Positions 16,158 through 25,079 of a stretch of 34,054 nt of DNA are shown here, piece by piece. The notes beneath the pieces are model-generated. The model saw only the letters and a program-made list of their open reading frames with translations, was not told where the DNA came from and made no database searches. The DNA is from Marinobacter sp. S6332 (GTDB taxonomy: Bacteria; Pseudomonadota; Gammaproteobacteria; Pseudomonadales; Oleiphilaceae): positions 1 through 34,054 of the forward strand of contig NZ_JALKAP010000006.1 in assembly GCF_023016045.1 (NCBI RefSeq), read 5' to 3'. The position numbers and the translations under genes were made by a program. Position 1 is the first letter of the stretch. Every line of letters begins with the position of its first letter.

Positions 16158-16651
16158 GCATTTTCGGGAACGAACGCAGGTTGTTTCTGGAGGGTGAAGA
16201 AGAGACCGAAAAGCTGGGCAGTGAACTGGCCCGTTTGGTAAAAGAATCGGGTGAAGGTCTGACCATATTCCTCGAGGGCGACCTCGGAATGGGGAAAACC
16301 ACACTCAGCCGTGGTGTTATTCGGGCCCTTGGGCATGAGGGCGCTGTAAAAAGCCCGACCTATACGTTGGTTGAGCCCTACGAAGACTTGGTCCCGCCGA
16401 CCTATCACTTTGATTTATATCGGTTGGGCGACCCAGAAGAATTGGAGTACATGGGCATTCGTGACTATTTCAATGGCCAGAGTATTTGTCTTATCGAGTG
16501 GCCGGAACGCGGCGAGGGATTGCTGCCAAGCCCGGATCTCGAAGTACATTTAGAGCATCAGGGCGACGGTCGGTCGGCGGTCATCCGGGTGCGATCGGAG
16601 TTTGGTGCGTCACTGTTGAACGAGTTGGAATTGATCGGGCCGGAGCATTAA
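16154..16651 (+). CDS. tsaE: tRNA threonylcarbamoyladenosine biosynthesis ATPase TsaE
   Basis: TsaE is the ATPase that works with TsaB and TsaD to make N6-threonylcarbamoyladenosine at position 37 of ANN-decoding tRNAs. The 165-residue protein has a P-loop GDLGMGKTT at 42-50, followed by the family motif KSPTYTLVEPYE and HFDLYRL. ICLIEWPERG near 113 corresponds to the Walker B-like region. It overlaps nnr by 4 bp and is followed by amiB after 31 bp. The nnr-tsaE-amiB-mutL order is common in gammaproteobacteria. Confidence 0.94.
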   Translation: MSIFGNERRLFLEGEEETEKLGSELARLVKESGEGLTIFLEGDLGMGKTTLSRGVIRALGHEGAVKSPTYTLVEPYEDLVPPTYHFDLYRLGDPEELEYMGIRDYFNGQSICLIEWPERGEGLLPSPDLEVHLEHQGDGRSAVIRVRSEFGASLLNELELIGPEH

Positions 16652-16682
16652 CTGGCCTAAACTGCACAAACAGGCAAGCTGT

Positions 16683-18044
16683 ATGAAAAAACACAAGCTG
16701 ACGATGAATATAGTGGCGGCTCTGGCGTCCGCGTGGTTGCTGTTGGCCTCCGTACAGGCGCAAGCAGGTGCTCAGGTGGAGGGTATTCGCATCTGGCCAG
16801 CCCCGGATCATACCCGTTTGGTGTTGGATACCGCCGGCAAGGTGGATCACAACATGTTTGCGTTGAGTAATCCTTCGCGCTTGGTGATTGACCTCAAAAA
16901 CACCCGCTTGAAAGCTGACCTCGATAAGCTTGATTTGTCTGGTAGCCCGGTTCGCCGTATTCGCAGTGCGCCACGCAATGGAACCGATCTAAGGGTGGTT
17001 CTCGATTTAGCCAGCGATATCAAGCCTAGAAGTTTTCAGTTAGAACCCAACCAGCAGTATGGTCATCGTCTGGTTCTCGATCTAATTGATGAAAGTGGCA
17101 GTCGCTTGGAGAAGGCGACCAAGCCGACGGTGACTCATAATTCGGCTGGCAAGCGCAACGTTATTGTCGTCATCGATGCAGGCCACGGCGGTGAAGACCC
17201 CGGCGCTATTGGTCCAAGGGGAACCCGTGAAAAAGACGTAGTGCTGAAAATGGCTCACATTCTCAAAGACATGATTGATAAGCGCCCGGGTTATACCGCT
17301 AAGCTTACGCGTACCGGTGATTATTATATCGGCCTGAGAAATCGAACCATTCTGGCCAGAAAATACAGTGCAGATCTGTTTGTATCAGTGCATGCGGACG
17401 CATTCCGCACGCCGCAGCCTAAGGGCGCCTCGGTATTTGCGCTCTCCCAGCGTGGCGCAACCAGTGAAACAGCTCGTTGGTTGGCGCAAAGTGAAAATCG
17501 CTCGGATTTGATCGGCGGTACAGGTGGGGTGTCACTAGATGGTCGCGACGACATGCTCGCTGGTGTGCTGCTTGACCTCTCCATGACCGCCAGTATCAAT
17601 GCCAGTTTGGGTGTGGGTAGTTCAATTCTTGGTAAGCTCAACGGCGTGGCGCATTTGCACAAACCAGGTGTGGAGCAGGCGGCATTCGCCGTTCTCAAGT
17701 CGCCAGATATTCCTTCCATTCTTGTGGAGGCGGGCTTTATATCCAATCCGCAGGAAGAGAAAAACCTGTCTACCGACTGGTACCGACGCAAGCTCGCTGG
17801 TGCCATCATGCAGGGTATCGATGATTACTTTCAGAAAACACCGCCGCCCGGCACGTTGCTGGCGTGGCAGAAGCAGAACCGCCAAGGTGGCGGCCGTATT
17901 AGCCGGTATCGGGTTCAAAGTGGCGATACTCTCTCTGAAGTGGCGCGTGAAAACCAAACAACCGTAAGCGAACTGATGCAATTTAACGGCCTAAGGGATG
18001 ACCGTGTTATGGTAGGGCAAACCATTCGCATTCCCGCATCCTGA
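16683..18044 (+). CDS. amiB: Periplasmic N-acetylmuramoyl-L-alanine amidase (AmiB type)
   Basis: This zinc amidase cuts septal peptidoglycan during daughter-cell separation. It has 453 residues. A Sec signal peptide covers about the first 30 residues, with cleavage near VQAQAGA. An AMIN localisation domain lies at about 30-140 and the Amidase_3 catalytic domain at about 160-380. Catalytic and zinc residues are in IDAGHGGEDPGA (near 164), the Glu of GTREKDVV, SVHADAF, and the Glu of LVEAGFISNPQEE. A single C-terminal LysM repeat (YRVQSGDTLSEVA to TIRIPAS) binds peptidoglycan. The LysM domain and operon position favour AmiB over AmiA or AmiC. mutL follows after 20 bp. Confidence 0.94.
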   Translation: MKKHKLTMNIVAALASAWLLLASVQAQAGAQVEGIRIWPAPDHTRLVLDTAGKVDHNMFALSNPSRLVIDLKNTRLKADLDKLDLSGSPVRRIRSAPRNGTDLRVVLDLASDIKPRSFQLEPNQQYGHRLVLDLIDESGSRLEKATKPTVTHNSAGKRNVIVVIDAGHGGEDPGAIGPRGTREKDVVLKMAHILKDMIDKRPGYTAKLTRTGDYYIGLRNRTILARKYSADLFVSVHADAFRTPQPKGASVFALSQRGATSETARWLAQSENRSDLIGGTGGVSLDGRDDMLAGVLLDLSMTASINASLGVGSSILGKLNGVAHLHKPGVEQAAFAVLKSPDIPSILVEAGFISNPQEEKNLSTDWYRRKLAGAIMQGIDDYFQKTPPPGTLLAWQKQNRQGGGRISRYRVQSGDTLSEVARENQTTVSELMQFNGLRDDRVMVGQTIRIPAS

Positions 18045-18064
18045 ATAAGAGGTAGTCCCGAAAC

Positions 18065-19981
18065 ATGCCCTCCATCCGATTACTCTCGCCGCGGCTGGCA
18101 AACCAGATTGCTGCCGGTGAGGTGGTTGAGCGCCCTGCATCTGTTGTCAAAGAACTCGTTGAAAACGCACTCGATGCAGGCGCTGATCGCGTTGAGATCG
18201 AGGTGGAGCAGGGCGGTGTAAAGCTCATCCGTGTGCGTGATGACGGCAGTGGTATTGCCGAAAGCGACTTGCCGCTGGCGCTCAGCCGCCACGCTACAAG
18301 CAAAATTGCTAGCCTCGACGATTTGGAGGCTGTGGCTTCGCTCGGGTTTAGAGGCGAAGCCCTAGCCAGTATCAGCTCGGTTTCCCGCTTAACGCTAACC
18401 TCCCGCACCGACCAGCAGGAGGCAGCCTCTCGCGTGGAAGTTGAAGGGCGTGATATGGATGCTCGAATATCACCTGCCGCACACCCCGTGGGCACCACGG
18501 TGGAAGTGCGAGACCTATTTTTTAACACTCCTGCCCGGCGCAAGTTTCTGCGCACGGAGAAAACCGAATTCAACCATGTGGAAGAATGCGTGCGACGGCA
18601 GGCGCTCAGTCGCTTTGATGCGGGCTTTACCTTGCGTCATAACCAGAAGGTTGTTCAAAATTTACGGTCAGCTGAGTCCATGCTTGATAAGGAGCGCCGG
18701 ATTGGCGCCTTGTGTGGGCAAAAGTTCATCGACAATGCGGTAGTGATTGACGCAGAAGCCACAGGTTTGCGTTTGTGGGGGTGGGTCGCTTTGCCTACTT
18801 TTTCCCGCAGTCAGGCTGACCTTCAGTATTTCTTTGTAAACGGTCGCGTTATCCGCGATCGGTTGGTTGCTCATGCTGTGCGCCAAGCCTATCGCGATGT
18901 GTTGTATAACAATCGCCATCCTGCGTTCGTTCTATATCTCGAAGTTGATCCCGCAACGGTTGATGTGAACGTGCATCCAACCAAGCACGAAGTGCGTTTC
19001 CGTGATGGCCGTCTGGTGCACGATTTTATTTTTCGCACGCTGCACAAAGCGTTGGCTGATGTACGTCCCGATGACCATTTCCGGGGGGCTGTAGCCCAGT
19101 CCTTTGGCCGCGAAACGGTAGAGCAGGGATTGCCGCAGGCTGAAGGGGCAGCACCTTCACAAGCCTACCCTCAGAGTGGGCAGCCCACGGCGCCCTCGTT
19201 TGGTGGTCAAGCGCCTTCACCTTCAGAGGGATTCAGAGGGCAAGCTGCGCCTCAACAAGAGTGGCAAGCCAGTGATCAAATGGCGTTTTATCAATCCCTT
19301 GGTGGTGGTGGCGTCAGTACTCGACAAGAGCCGGCATCGTTTGGGGGCGCAGCAGTAATACCGTCGGATCATCCTGTTGGGGCCGATAGTAACGAAGAGC
19401 CACCTCTGGGGTATGCCATTGCTCAGTTGCATGGCATTTACGTTCTAGCCCAGAGCAGTGCCGGGATGATTGTGGTCGATATGCATGCGGCCCATGAACG
19501 CATTACCTACGAGCGAATGAAGCGCGCACTGGCAGAGCAGGATCTCAAAAGCCAGCCGCTGCTGGTGCCATTGTCTCTTGCAGTCAGCCAAAAAGAAGCG
19601 GCGTTAGCTGAAACCCATAGCGAAGAATTGCAGCATTTAGGACTGCAAATTGAGCGCATCGGGCCTGAGACCTTGGCAATCAGGCAGGTGCCTGCGTTGT
19701 TGCGGGGAGCCGATACCGAGCAGCTTGTTCGGGACGTGTTGTCTGACTTGATTGAACATGGCCAGAGTGACCGGGTTGAAGCAGTTACCCACGAACTGCT
19801 GGGCACCATGGCGTGCCATGGTTCAGTGCGGGCAAACCGCCAGTTGACCATCCCCGAAATGAACTCACTACTTAGGGACATGGAAGCGACAGAGCGCAGC
19901 GGTCAATGCAATCATGGGCGCCCGACTTGGACGCTGGTCACATTGGCGGAGTTGGACAAGCTCTTTTTGCGGGGGCGCTAG
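18065..19981 (+). CDS. mutL: DNA mismatch repair protein MutL with endonuclease motif
   Basis: MutL links MutS mismatch recognition to strand incision. The 638-residue protein has a GHKL ATPase N-terminus, with [11 protein letters not shown] (catalytic Glu near 36), RDDGSGI and [11 protein letters not shown] Ser/Gln/Pro/Gly-rich linker covers about 355-445, followed by the C-terminal dimerisation domain. That domain contains [12 protein letters not shown] at about 472-483, which fits the metal-dependent nuclease signature DQHAx2Ex4E with Met for Gln. It also has ACHGSVRA and CNHGRP variants of the accessory motifs. This implies an intrinsic nickase, as in Pseudomonas and unlike E. coli MutL, which depends on MutH. 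Confidence 0.95.
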   Translation: MPSIRLLSPRLANQIAAGEVVERPASVVKELVENALDAGADRVEIEVEQGGVKLIRVRDDGSGIAESDLPLALSRHATSKIASLDDLEAVASLGFRGEALASISSVSRLTLTSRTDQQEAASRVEVEGRDMDARISPAAHPVGTTVEVRDLFFNTPARRKFLRTEKTEFNHVEECVRRQALSRFDAGFTLRHNQKVVQNLRSAESMLDKERRIGALCGQKFIDNAVVIDAEATGLRLWGWVALPTFSRSQADLQYFFVNGRVIRDRLVAHAVRQAYRDVLYNNRHPAFVLYLEVDPATVDVNVHPTKHEVRFRDGRLVHDFIFRTLHKALADVRPDDHFRGAVAQSFGRETVEQGLPQAEGAAPSQAYPQSGQPTAPSFGGQAPSPSEGFRGQAAPQQEWQASDQMAFYQSLGGGGVSTRQEPASFGGAAVIPSDHPVGADSNEEPPLGYAIAQLHGIYVLAQSSAGMIVVDMHAAHERITYERMKRALAEQDLKSQPLLVPLSLAVSQKEAALAETHSEELQHLGLQIERIGPETLAIRQVPALLRGADTEQLVRDVLSDLIEHGQSDRVEAVTHELLGTMACHGSVRANRQLTIPEMNSLLRDMEATERSGQCNHGRPTWTLVTLAELDKLFLRGR

Positions 19982-20006
19982 ACTGCTTTTGGGAGAGTCA
20001 ACAACA

Positions 20007-21050
20007 ATGCCATCAAGAACGCCTCAAGCCACTAAGCCACCTGCCATCTTCTTGATGGGTCCCACGGCTTCCGGAAAAACCGATCTTGCCATGGCGCTGT
20101 GTGAGCAATTGCCCTGCGAGATTATCAGTGTCGACTCGGCAATGATCTATCGCGGCATGGATATAGGCACGGCCAAGCCAACTGCCGCTGAGTTGGCGCG
20201 CGCGCCGCACCGACTGATTGATATTTGTGATCCCGCCGAAACCTATTCCGCCGCTGATTTTCGTAGGGATGCGTTGCTTGAAATGGATCGGATTACCCGT
20301 GCTGGTCGTATTCCATTACTCGTGGGTGGCACTATGATGTATTTCAAAGCCCTATTGCATGGAATGTCTGGGTTGCCATCGGCCAGCCCGGAGCTTCGAA
20401 AAGCGCTTGAGGCAGAAGCCAGAAATTTTGGTTGGCCCGCTCTTTACGATGAACTGCGGGCCGCTGATCCGGTGGCGGCAAAATTGATACACCCGAATAA
20501 CCGCCAGCGTCTTTTGCGGGCTTTAGAAGTTATCAGATTGACTGGTCGGCCCATTTCGGCGTTCTGGGAGGCGGAAGCTAGCCAATCCTCGCACCAAACC
20601 GCGGGTCAACAGGGTATTGAGGATTACACCTACTATACTCAATGGCAGGCAGACGAAACTTCATCGCTTCCGTATACTGTGATGCAGCTTGCCATGGCGC
20701 CTCCGGAGAGGCGAGTGCTTCACGATAGGATACATCAGCGCTTTCTGAACATGCTGGAAGCGGGGTTTCTGGACGAAGTTCAGGCCCTGATGGCTAGGGG
20801 CGACTTACACCCTGACCTTCCCTCCATGCGTTGTGTCGGTTATCGCCAAGCCTGGAACTATCTGGTGGGTGTAGATGATTATGATGCATTTGTAAGCAAG
20901 GGAGTTGCGGCCACTCGTCAGCTAGCCAAACGGCAGCTTACATGGCTCCGAAAGTGGACTGATTTACACTGGCTCGACAGCGAAGATAGTTTTATCGCTG
21001 ATGCAGCCTTGAAAAAAGTCAGACTTCACACCACATTTAGCACTGAATAA
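20007..21050 (+). CDS. miaA: tRNA dimethylallyltransferase
   Basis: MiaA transfers a dimethylallyl group to A37 of tRNAs reading UNN codons, the first step to ms2i6A. From the ATG at 20007 it has 347 residues. The open frame extends upstream to 19914, but that part overlaps mutL and does not resemble MiaA. The P-loop GPTASGKT is at 18-25, followed by [18 protein letters not shown]. Near the C-terminus [16 protein letters not shown] and [14 protein letters not shown] are hallmark MiaA sequences. Compared with my memory of E. coli MiaA there is an insertion of about 20 residues near 205-225, rich in Ser, Gln and Tyr. The gene lies 25 bp after mutL and 36 bp before hfq. Confidence 0.95.
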   Translation: MPSRTPQATKPPAIFLMGPTASGKTDLAMALCEQLPCEIISVDSAMIYRGMDIGTAKPTAAELARAPHRLIDICDPAETYSAADFRRDALLEMDRITRAGRIPLLVGGTMMYFKALLHGMSGLPSASPELRKALEAEARNFGWPALYDELRAADPVAAKLIHPNNRQRLLRALEVIRLTGRPISAFWEAEASQSSHQTAGQQGIEDYTYYTQWQADETSSLPYTVMQLAMAPPERRVLHDRIHQRFLNMLEAGFLDEVQALMARGDLHPDLPSMRCVGYRQAWNYLVGVDDYDAFVSKGVAATRQLAKRQLTWLRKWTDLHWLDSEDSFIADAALKKVRLHTTFSTE

Positions 21051-21086
21051 TGACGATCTGCATTTACTAAAAACAGGAGAACACAC

Positions 21087-21338
21087 ATGTCAAAAGGGCA
21101 CTCGTTACAAGACCCTTACCTCAATGCCTTACGCAAGGAACGCATTCCGGTATCCATCTTTCTGGTTAACGGCATCAAACTGCAAGGGCAGGTAGAGTCT
21201 TTTGACCAATTTGTGATTTTGCTGAAAAATACTGTCAGCCAGATGGTCTACAAGCACGCAATCTCCACCGTTGTTCCTGCCCGGAATGTTCGCATTCCTC
21301 AGCAGAACCCTGCTGGAGAGGATGAGCCTGAAGACTGA
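21087..21338 (+). CDS. hfq: RNA chaperone Hfq
   Basis: Hfq is a hexameric Sm-like protein that pairs small RNAs with mRNAs. The 83-residue protein begins [18 protein letters not shown] and includes the Sm1 ([21 protein letters not shown]) and Sm2 ([12 protein letters not shown]) motifs with the conserved YKHAIS signature. Its C-terminal tail is short and acidic (GEDEPED), closer to Pseudomonas Hfq than to the long E. coli tail. A good AGGAG ribosome-binding site lies ahead of the ATG. The miaA-hfq-hflX arrangement is standard. Confidence 0.98.
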   Translation: MSKGHSLQDPYLNALRKERIPVSIFLVNGIKLQGQVESFDQFVILLKNTVSQMVYKHAISTVVPARNVRIPQQNPAGEDEPED

Positions 21339-21361
21339 TTTGCCCGGGTTTCCGGTTTTGC

Positions 21362-21416
21362 CACCCGCGTTCCTGACGAGCCTCTGGGTTCTGATGGCCG
21401 CGGGTGTTTGTTTTTT
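21362..21416 (+). terminator. Candidate terminator or attenuator between hfq and hflX
   Basis: CACCCGCG at 21362-21369 is exactly complemented by CGCGGGTG at 21399-21406, and TTTGTTTTTT follows at 21407-21416. The loop is 29 nt, so the hairpin is weaker than a compact terminator. It sits in the 117-bp gap after hfq and ahead of hflX. Partial termination would raise hfq relative to the downstream hfl genes. Confidence 0.55.
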
Positions 21417-21455
21417 ATAACGTTAATGAACTGACTGTTGTGGAGTTGATGCCCA

Positions 21456-22754
21456 TTGTTTGAACGCCCTGATGTTGGTGAACGAGCGATACTCGTCCAC
21501 ATCGATTTCTCGTCCCACGACGGCTCTGAAGATCCGGATGAATTCCGGGAGCTGGTGGCCTCTGCTGGAGTTGAAGCAGTTGGAACGGTAGCCGGATCTC
21601 GCAAGCAGCCAAGCCCCAGACTGTTCGTTGGAGAGGGCAAGCTTGAAGAAATCCGTGATGCTGTAACGCTGCACGAAGCGGATGTTGTTCTTTTCAACCA
21701 TTCCCTGAGCCCAAGTCAGGAACGAAATATTGAGCGCGAGCTCAAATGTCGTGTTCTGGACCGCACCGGCGTTATTTTGGATATATTTGCCCAGCGTGCT
21801 CGCACACACGAGGGTAAGTTGCAGGTAGAGCTGGCCCAGTTGGAGCATATGTCCACACGGTTGGTGCGAGGCTGGACTCACCTTGAGCGGCAGAAAGGTG
21901 GTATTGGCCTGCGCGGCCCGGGTGAAACTCAGCTCGAAACAGACCGCAGGCTTCTGCGCGAGCGCATCAAGTCTATTCATAAGCGGCTCGAAAAGGTGCG
22001 CAAACAGCGTAATCAGGGCCGCCGAGCACGTAAACGTGCTGATATCCCTACGGTATCTCTGGTTGGCTACACCAACGCGGGTAAGTCGACGCTGTTCAAC
22101 CGAATTACAACGTCGTCCGTATACGCTGCAGACAAGTTGTTCGCGACGCTGGATCCGACCATCCGACGGCTGGAACTTCCAGACATCGGGCCGGTCGTAA
22201 TGGCGGATACCGTAGGCTTCATCAGGCATTTGCCCCATAAGCTCGTTGAAGCGTTCCGGGCAACCTTGGAAGAAACCACTGAAGCAACCATTTTGCTCCA
22301 CATTGTGGACAGCCACGACAGTCGGCGCGATGAAAACATCGAGCAGGTTGAAGAAGTTTTGGCAGAAATCGGTGCCGATGAGATACCGGTGCTGCAGGTG
22401 TTCAATAAAATAGACCTGCTAGACAATTTCACGCCACGGGTGGAGCGCAATGAAGACGGCGTGCCCGTGCGAGCTTGGGTCTCTGCAGTGACCGGCGAAG
22501 GTCTGGATGGCCTTTACGATGCCATCGTGGAGCGCTTGGCTGAAGACGTTGTCCATCACTTTGTTTTGCTTGGACCTGCTGACGGTAAGCTCCGGGCGCT
22601 CTTGCACGAAGCGGGCTCGGTGCTCAGCGAAGAATATCGGGAAACCGGAGACACGGTAGTTGAAGTTCGGTTGCAATACCGGGATTGGCTACAGTTACTG
22701 AGTCGTGCAGATATGAGTGAAGAAACGGTGCGCCTGAATAACGGGCAAGCCTGA
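21456..22754 (+). CDS. hflX: Ribosome-splitting GTPase HflX
   Basis: HflX is a GTPase that splits stalled or hibernating 70S ribosomes, notably in heat stress. The 432-residue protein starts at a TTG. An in-frame TGA at 21447 leaves no other upstream start, and the first residues MFERPDVGERA match the family. TGGAG at 21441-21445 serves as ribosome-binding site. The N-terminal nucleotide-binding domain is followed by the family motif GLRGPGETQLETDRR and a coiled linker. The GTPase domain has GYTNAGKST (G1), DTVGFIRHLP (G3) and NKIDLL (G4). It follows the hfq attenuator and precedes hflK by 79 bp. Confidence 0.95.
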   Translation: MFERPDVGERAILVHIDFSSHDGSEDPDEFRELVASAGVEAVGTVAGSRKQPSPRLFVGEGKLEEIRDAVTLHEADVVLFNHSLSPSQERNIERELKCRVLDRTGVILDIFAQRARTHEGKLQVELAQLEHMSTRLVRGWTHLERQKGGIGLRGPGETQLETDRRLLRERIKSIHKRLEKVRKQRNQGRRARKRADIPTVSLVGYTNAGKSTLFNRITTSSVYAADKLFATLDPTIRRLELPDIGPVVMADTVGFIRHLPHKLVEAFRATLEETTEATILLHIVDSHDSRRDENIEQVEEVLAEIGADEIPVLQVFNKIDLLDNFTPRVERNEDGVPVRAWVSAVTGEGLDGLYDAIVERLAEDVVHHFVLLGPADGKLRALLHEAGSVLSEEYRETGDTVVEVRLQYRDWLQLLSRADMSEETVRLNNGQA

Positions 22755-22833
22755 AACCATAGCAACTATTGCCGGGGCGATGATAAATCCCTAGTATTTG
22801 CAGCCATTCGATACGTTAGGAACGGAGAGCACT

Positions 22834-24021
22834 ATGGCCTGGAATGAACCGGGTGGAAACCGCAACGATAATGACCCCTGGGGAAATGGTGGTCGTCGCG
22901 GGAATGATCAGGGACCACCAGACCTTGATGAGGCACTGAAAAAGGGTCTCGATAAACTCAATAAAATGTTGGGTGGTAAAGGTAAAAAGTCGGGTGGAGA
23001 CGGAGGCAGCAGTGGTGGCTCCGGTTCAGCGGGCAACTTTGGCGCCGTGTTGGCGTTAGCCGCTATTCTTGTTGTGGGCTATGTCGTCTTCCAGTCGTTT
23101 TACACAGTAAACGAGCAGGAGCGCGCCGTGGTGCTTAGGTTTGGAGAGTACTCCAAAACCGAAAACCCCGGCTTGAGGTTCAAGGTTCCCCTGATTGACG
23201 ACGTAACCAAGGTGTTGGTGACCAGCGTTAGAACCGCTCAATCCAGTGGTCAGATGCTGACCCAGGATGAGAATCTCGTTACGGTTGATCTGCAGGTTCA
23301 GTACCGCGTTGGCGATGCACGCGATTACGTGCTGAACGTTCGGGATTCCAATCAGGCATTGGCGTTTGCAACAGACAGTGCGCTCCGTCACGAAGTGGGT
23401 AGTTCTTCCCTTGATGACGTGCTGACCGAAGGCCGTGCGGAATTGGCTGTCCGTGTTGAGCAGCGTTTGCAGGGCTTCCTTCAGGAATACGGAACGGGCC
23501 TTGAAATTGTTCGGGTTAACGTTGAGAGCACTCAGCCCCCCGCAGCCGTCCAGGATGCGTTCCGCGAGGTTCAGCGTGCCCGTGAGGACGAACAGCGCGT
23601 GAAAGAAGAAGCAGAAACCTACCGCAATAAAGTGGTTCCTGAAGCCCGTGGTCAAGCACAGCGCATGATTGAAGAGGCGAGTGCCTACAAGCAGGAAGTT
23701 ATCGAGCGTGCCCGTGGTGAAACTGCCCGTTTCCTCGAGCTGCTAGCTGTCTACCAGATGGCACCTACGGTAACCCGTGAGCGCATGTATTTGCAGACAC
23801 TGGAAACAGTGCTTTCAAACAGCAGCAAGATTCTTGTGGATACTGAAAGCAGCGGCAATATGATGTACCTGCCTTTGGATCGACTTACTCAAGGTGCCTC
23901 GTCACGGAGTGGCAGCCAAACTTCAGGTAGTGCGTCGCAAATGGATATTCAGACGGTAACGGATCAAGTGATTCAGGAGCTGCGAACCAGACAGGACACT
24001 AATACCCGGAGGAGCAGATAA
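22834..24021 (+). CDS. hflK: FtsH regulator HflK (SPFH/band 7 protein)
   Basis: HflK forms a large membrane cage with HflC around the FtsH protease and modulates its access to membrane proteins. From the ATG at 22834 it is 395 residues, starting MAWNEPGGNRNDNDPWG. The longer frame from the TTG at 22798 has no family resemblance, and GGAG lies just before 22834. A Gly/Asn/Ser-rich cytoplasmic N-terminus is followed by one membrane segment (about residues 73-93). The SPFH domain (YTVNEQERAVVLRFGEY onward) comes next, then a long charged coiled coil (REVQRAREDEQRVKEEAE). hflC follows after 2 bp. Confidence 0.95.
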   Translation: MAWNEPGGNRNDNDPWGNGGRRGNDQGPPDLDEALKKGLDKLNKMLGGKGKKSGGDGGSSGGSGSAGNFGAVLALAAILVVGYVVFQSFYTVNEQERAVVLRFGEYSKTENPGLRFKVPLIDDVTKVLVTSVRTAQSSGQMLTQDENLVTVDLQVQYRVGDARDYVLNVRDSNQALAFATDSALRHEVGSSSLDDVLTEGRAELAVRVEQRLQGFLQEYGTGLEIVRVNVESTQPPAAVQDAFREVQRAREDEQRVKEEAETYRNKVVPEARGQAQRMIEEASAYKQEVIERARGETARFLELLAVYQMAPTVTRERMYLQTLETVLSNSSKILVDTESSGNMMYLPLDRLTQGASSRSGSQTSGSASQMDIQTVTDQVIQELRTRQDTNTRRSR

Positions 24022-24023
24022 TC

Positions 24024-24899
24024 ATGGGACCTAAAAGTGTAGTGGGTCTTGCAGGCGCTCTTATCGTTGTCCTGCTGGTACTTTCGAGTGTGTTTATTAT
24101 TCCGGAAACCCATCGCGGCGTGATGCTTAGATTTGGTGAGCTGGTAGAGACCGACATCAAAGCGGGTATTCACTTCAAGGTGCCGGTTATTGATCAGGTT
24201 CGGGAGTTTGATATCCGCGTGCTGACCATGGATCTGCCCTCAAGGCAGTATCTGACGGTTGAAAAGAAGCCGCTTGATGTTACCTCCTACATCGCTTGGA
24301 AAATTCGCGATGTGGATCAGTTCTACCGGGCGACCGGCGGAGATGAGTTCCGTGCCCAGTCGCTGCTGTTATCTCGAGTAGACAACGGCCTGCGGGACGA
24401 GTTTGGTATCCGTACCATGCACGAAGTCGTTTCGGGTCAGCGCGATGAGCTTATGCACAACCTGCGCGACCGGGTTAACGAAACCTCCGTTAAGGAATTC
24501 GGTATCGACATAAAAGATATCCGGGTTAAGGCCATTGAGTTCCCGGGGCAGGTCAGTGATAACGTTTATCGCCGCATGGCGACAGAGCGTGAGAAGCTGG
24601 CTCAGGAATTCCGCTCGCGCGGTAAGGAACTTGCAGAAGGTATTCGTGCGGATGCTGACCGCCAGAAAACGGTTACCTTGGCAGAGGCGTTTGCATCTTC
24701 GGAAACTACGCGCGGTGAAGGCGACGGCGAAGCTGCGCGAATTTACGCGGATGCTTACGGTTCCAACCCAGAGTTCTACAGCTTCTATCGTAGTCTGCAG
24801 GCTTACCGGAATACCTTTTCCGGTAAAGATGACCTAATGGTTATTGACGCCCAAAGTGACTTCATGAGATTCCTGAAGGATTCTCAGGGCGGAAATTAA
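24024..24899 (+). CDS. hflC: FtsH regulator HflC (SPFH/band 7 protein)
   Basis: HflC is the partner of HflK in the FtsH-regulating complex at the inner membrane. The 291-residue protein has an N-terminal membrane segment (about 5-26, GLAGALIVVLLVLSSVFII). The SPFH domain begins ETHRGVMLRFGELVET, and a coiled-coil region follows (MATEREKLAQEFRSRGKELAEG). The C-terminal YRSLQAYRNTFSG and DFMRFLKD motifs are typical. It lies 2 bp after the hflK stop, with GGAGGAG as ribosome-binding site inside the hflK end. A terminator follows it, so it closes the run that began at nnr. Confidence 0.95.
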   Translation: MGPKSVVGLAGALIVVLLVLSSVFIIPETHRGVMLRFGELVETDIKAGIHFKVPVIDQVREFDIRVLTMDLPSRQYLTVEKKPLDVTSYIAWKIRDVDQFYRATGGDEFRAQSLLLSRVDNGLRDEFGIRTMHEVVSGQRDELMHNLRDRVNETSVKEFGIDIKDIRVKAIEFPGQVSDNVYRRMATEREKLAQEFRSRGKELAEGIRADADRQKTVTLAEAFASSETTRGEGDGEAARIYADAYGSNPEFYSFYRSLQAYRNTFSGKDDLMVIDAQSDFMRFLKDSQGGN

Positions 24900-24917
24900 A
24901 TACCGCCTTGCATAGCG

Positions 24918-24951
24918 AAAAACCGGAATGCTCAGGTATTCCGGTTTTTTT
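24918..24951 (+). terminator. Rho-independent terminator after hflC
   Basis: AACCGGAAT at 24921-24929 pairs with ATTCCGGTT at 24938-24946 around an 8-nt loop and continues into a T-tract to 24951. A-residues flank the other side at 24918-24920, so it may also work on the minus strand. It lies 19 bp past the hflC stop. Confidence 0.88.
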
Positions 24952-25079
24952 GTGCCTGCCAACAGTGTAAAATCCCTCAGGTTTTGGTTCGGGTTTTTCT
25001 GCCCCGGGCGTCACCCAAAAAACCGGCTTGCTCCGACTATGATAAATAGTAGGGGGCGCTGGATGGACAACGGAATCTC

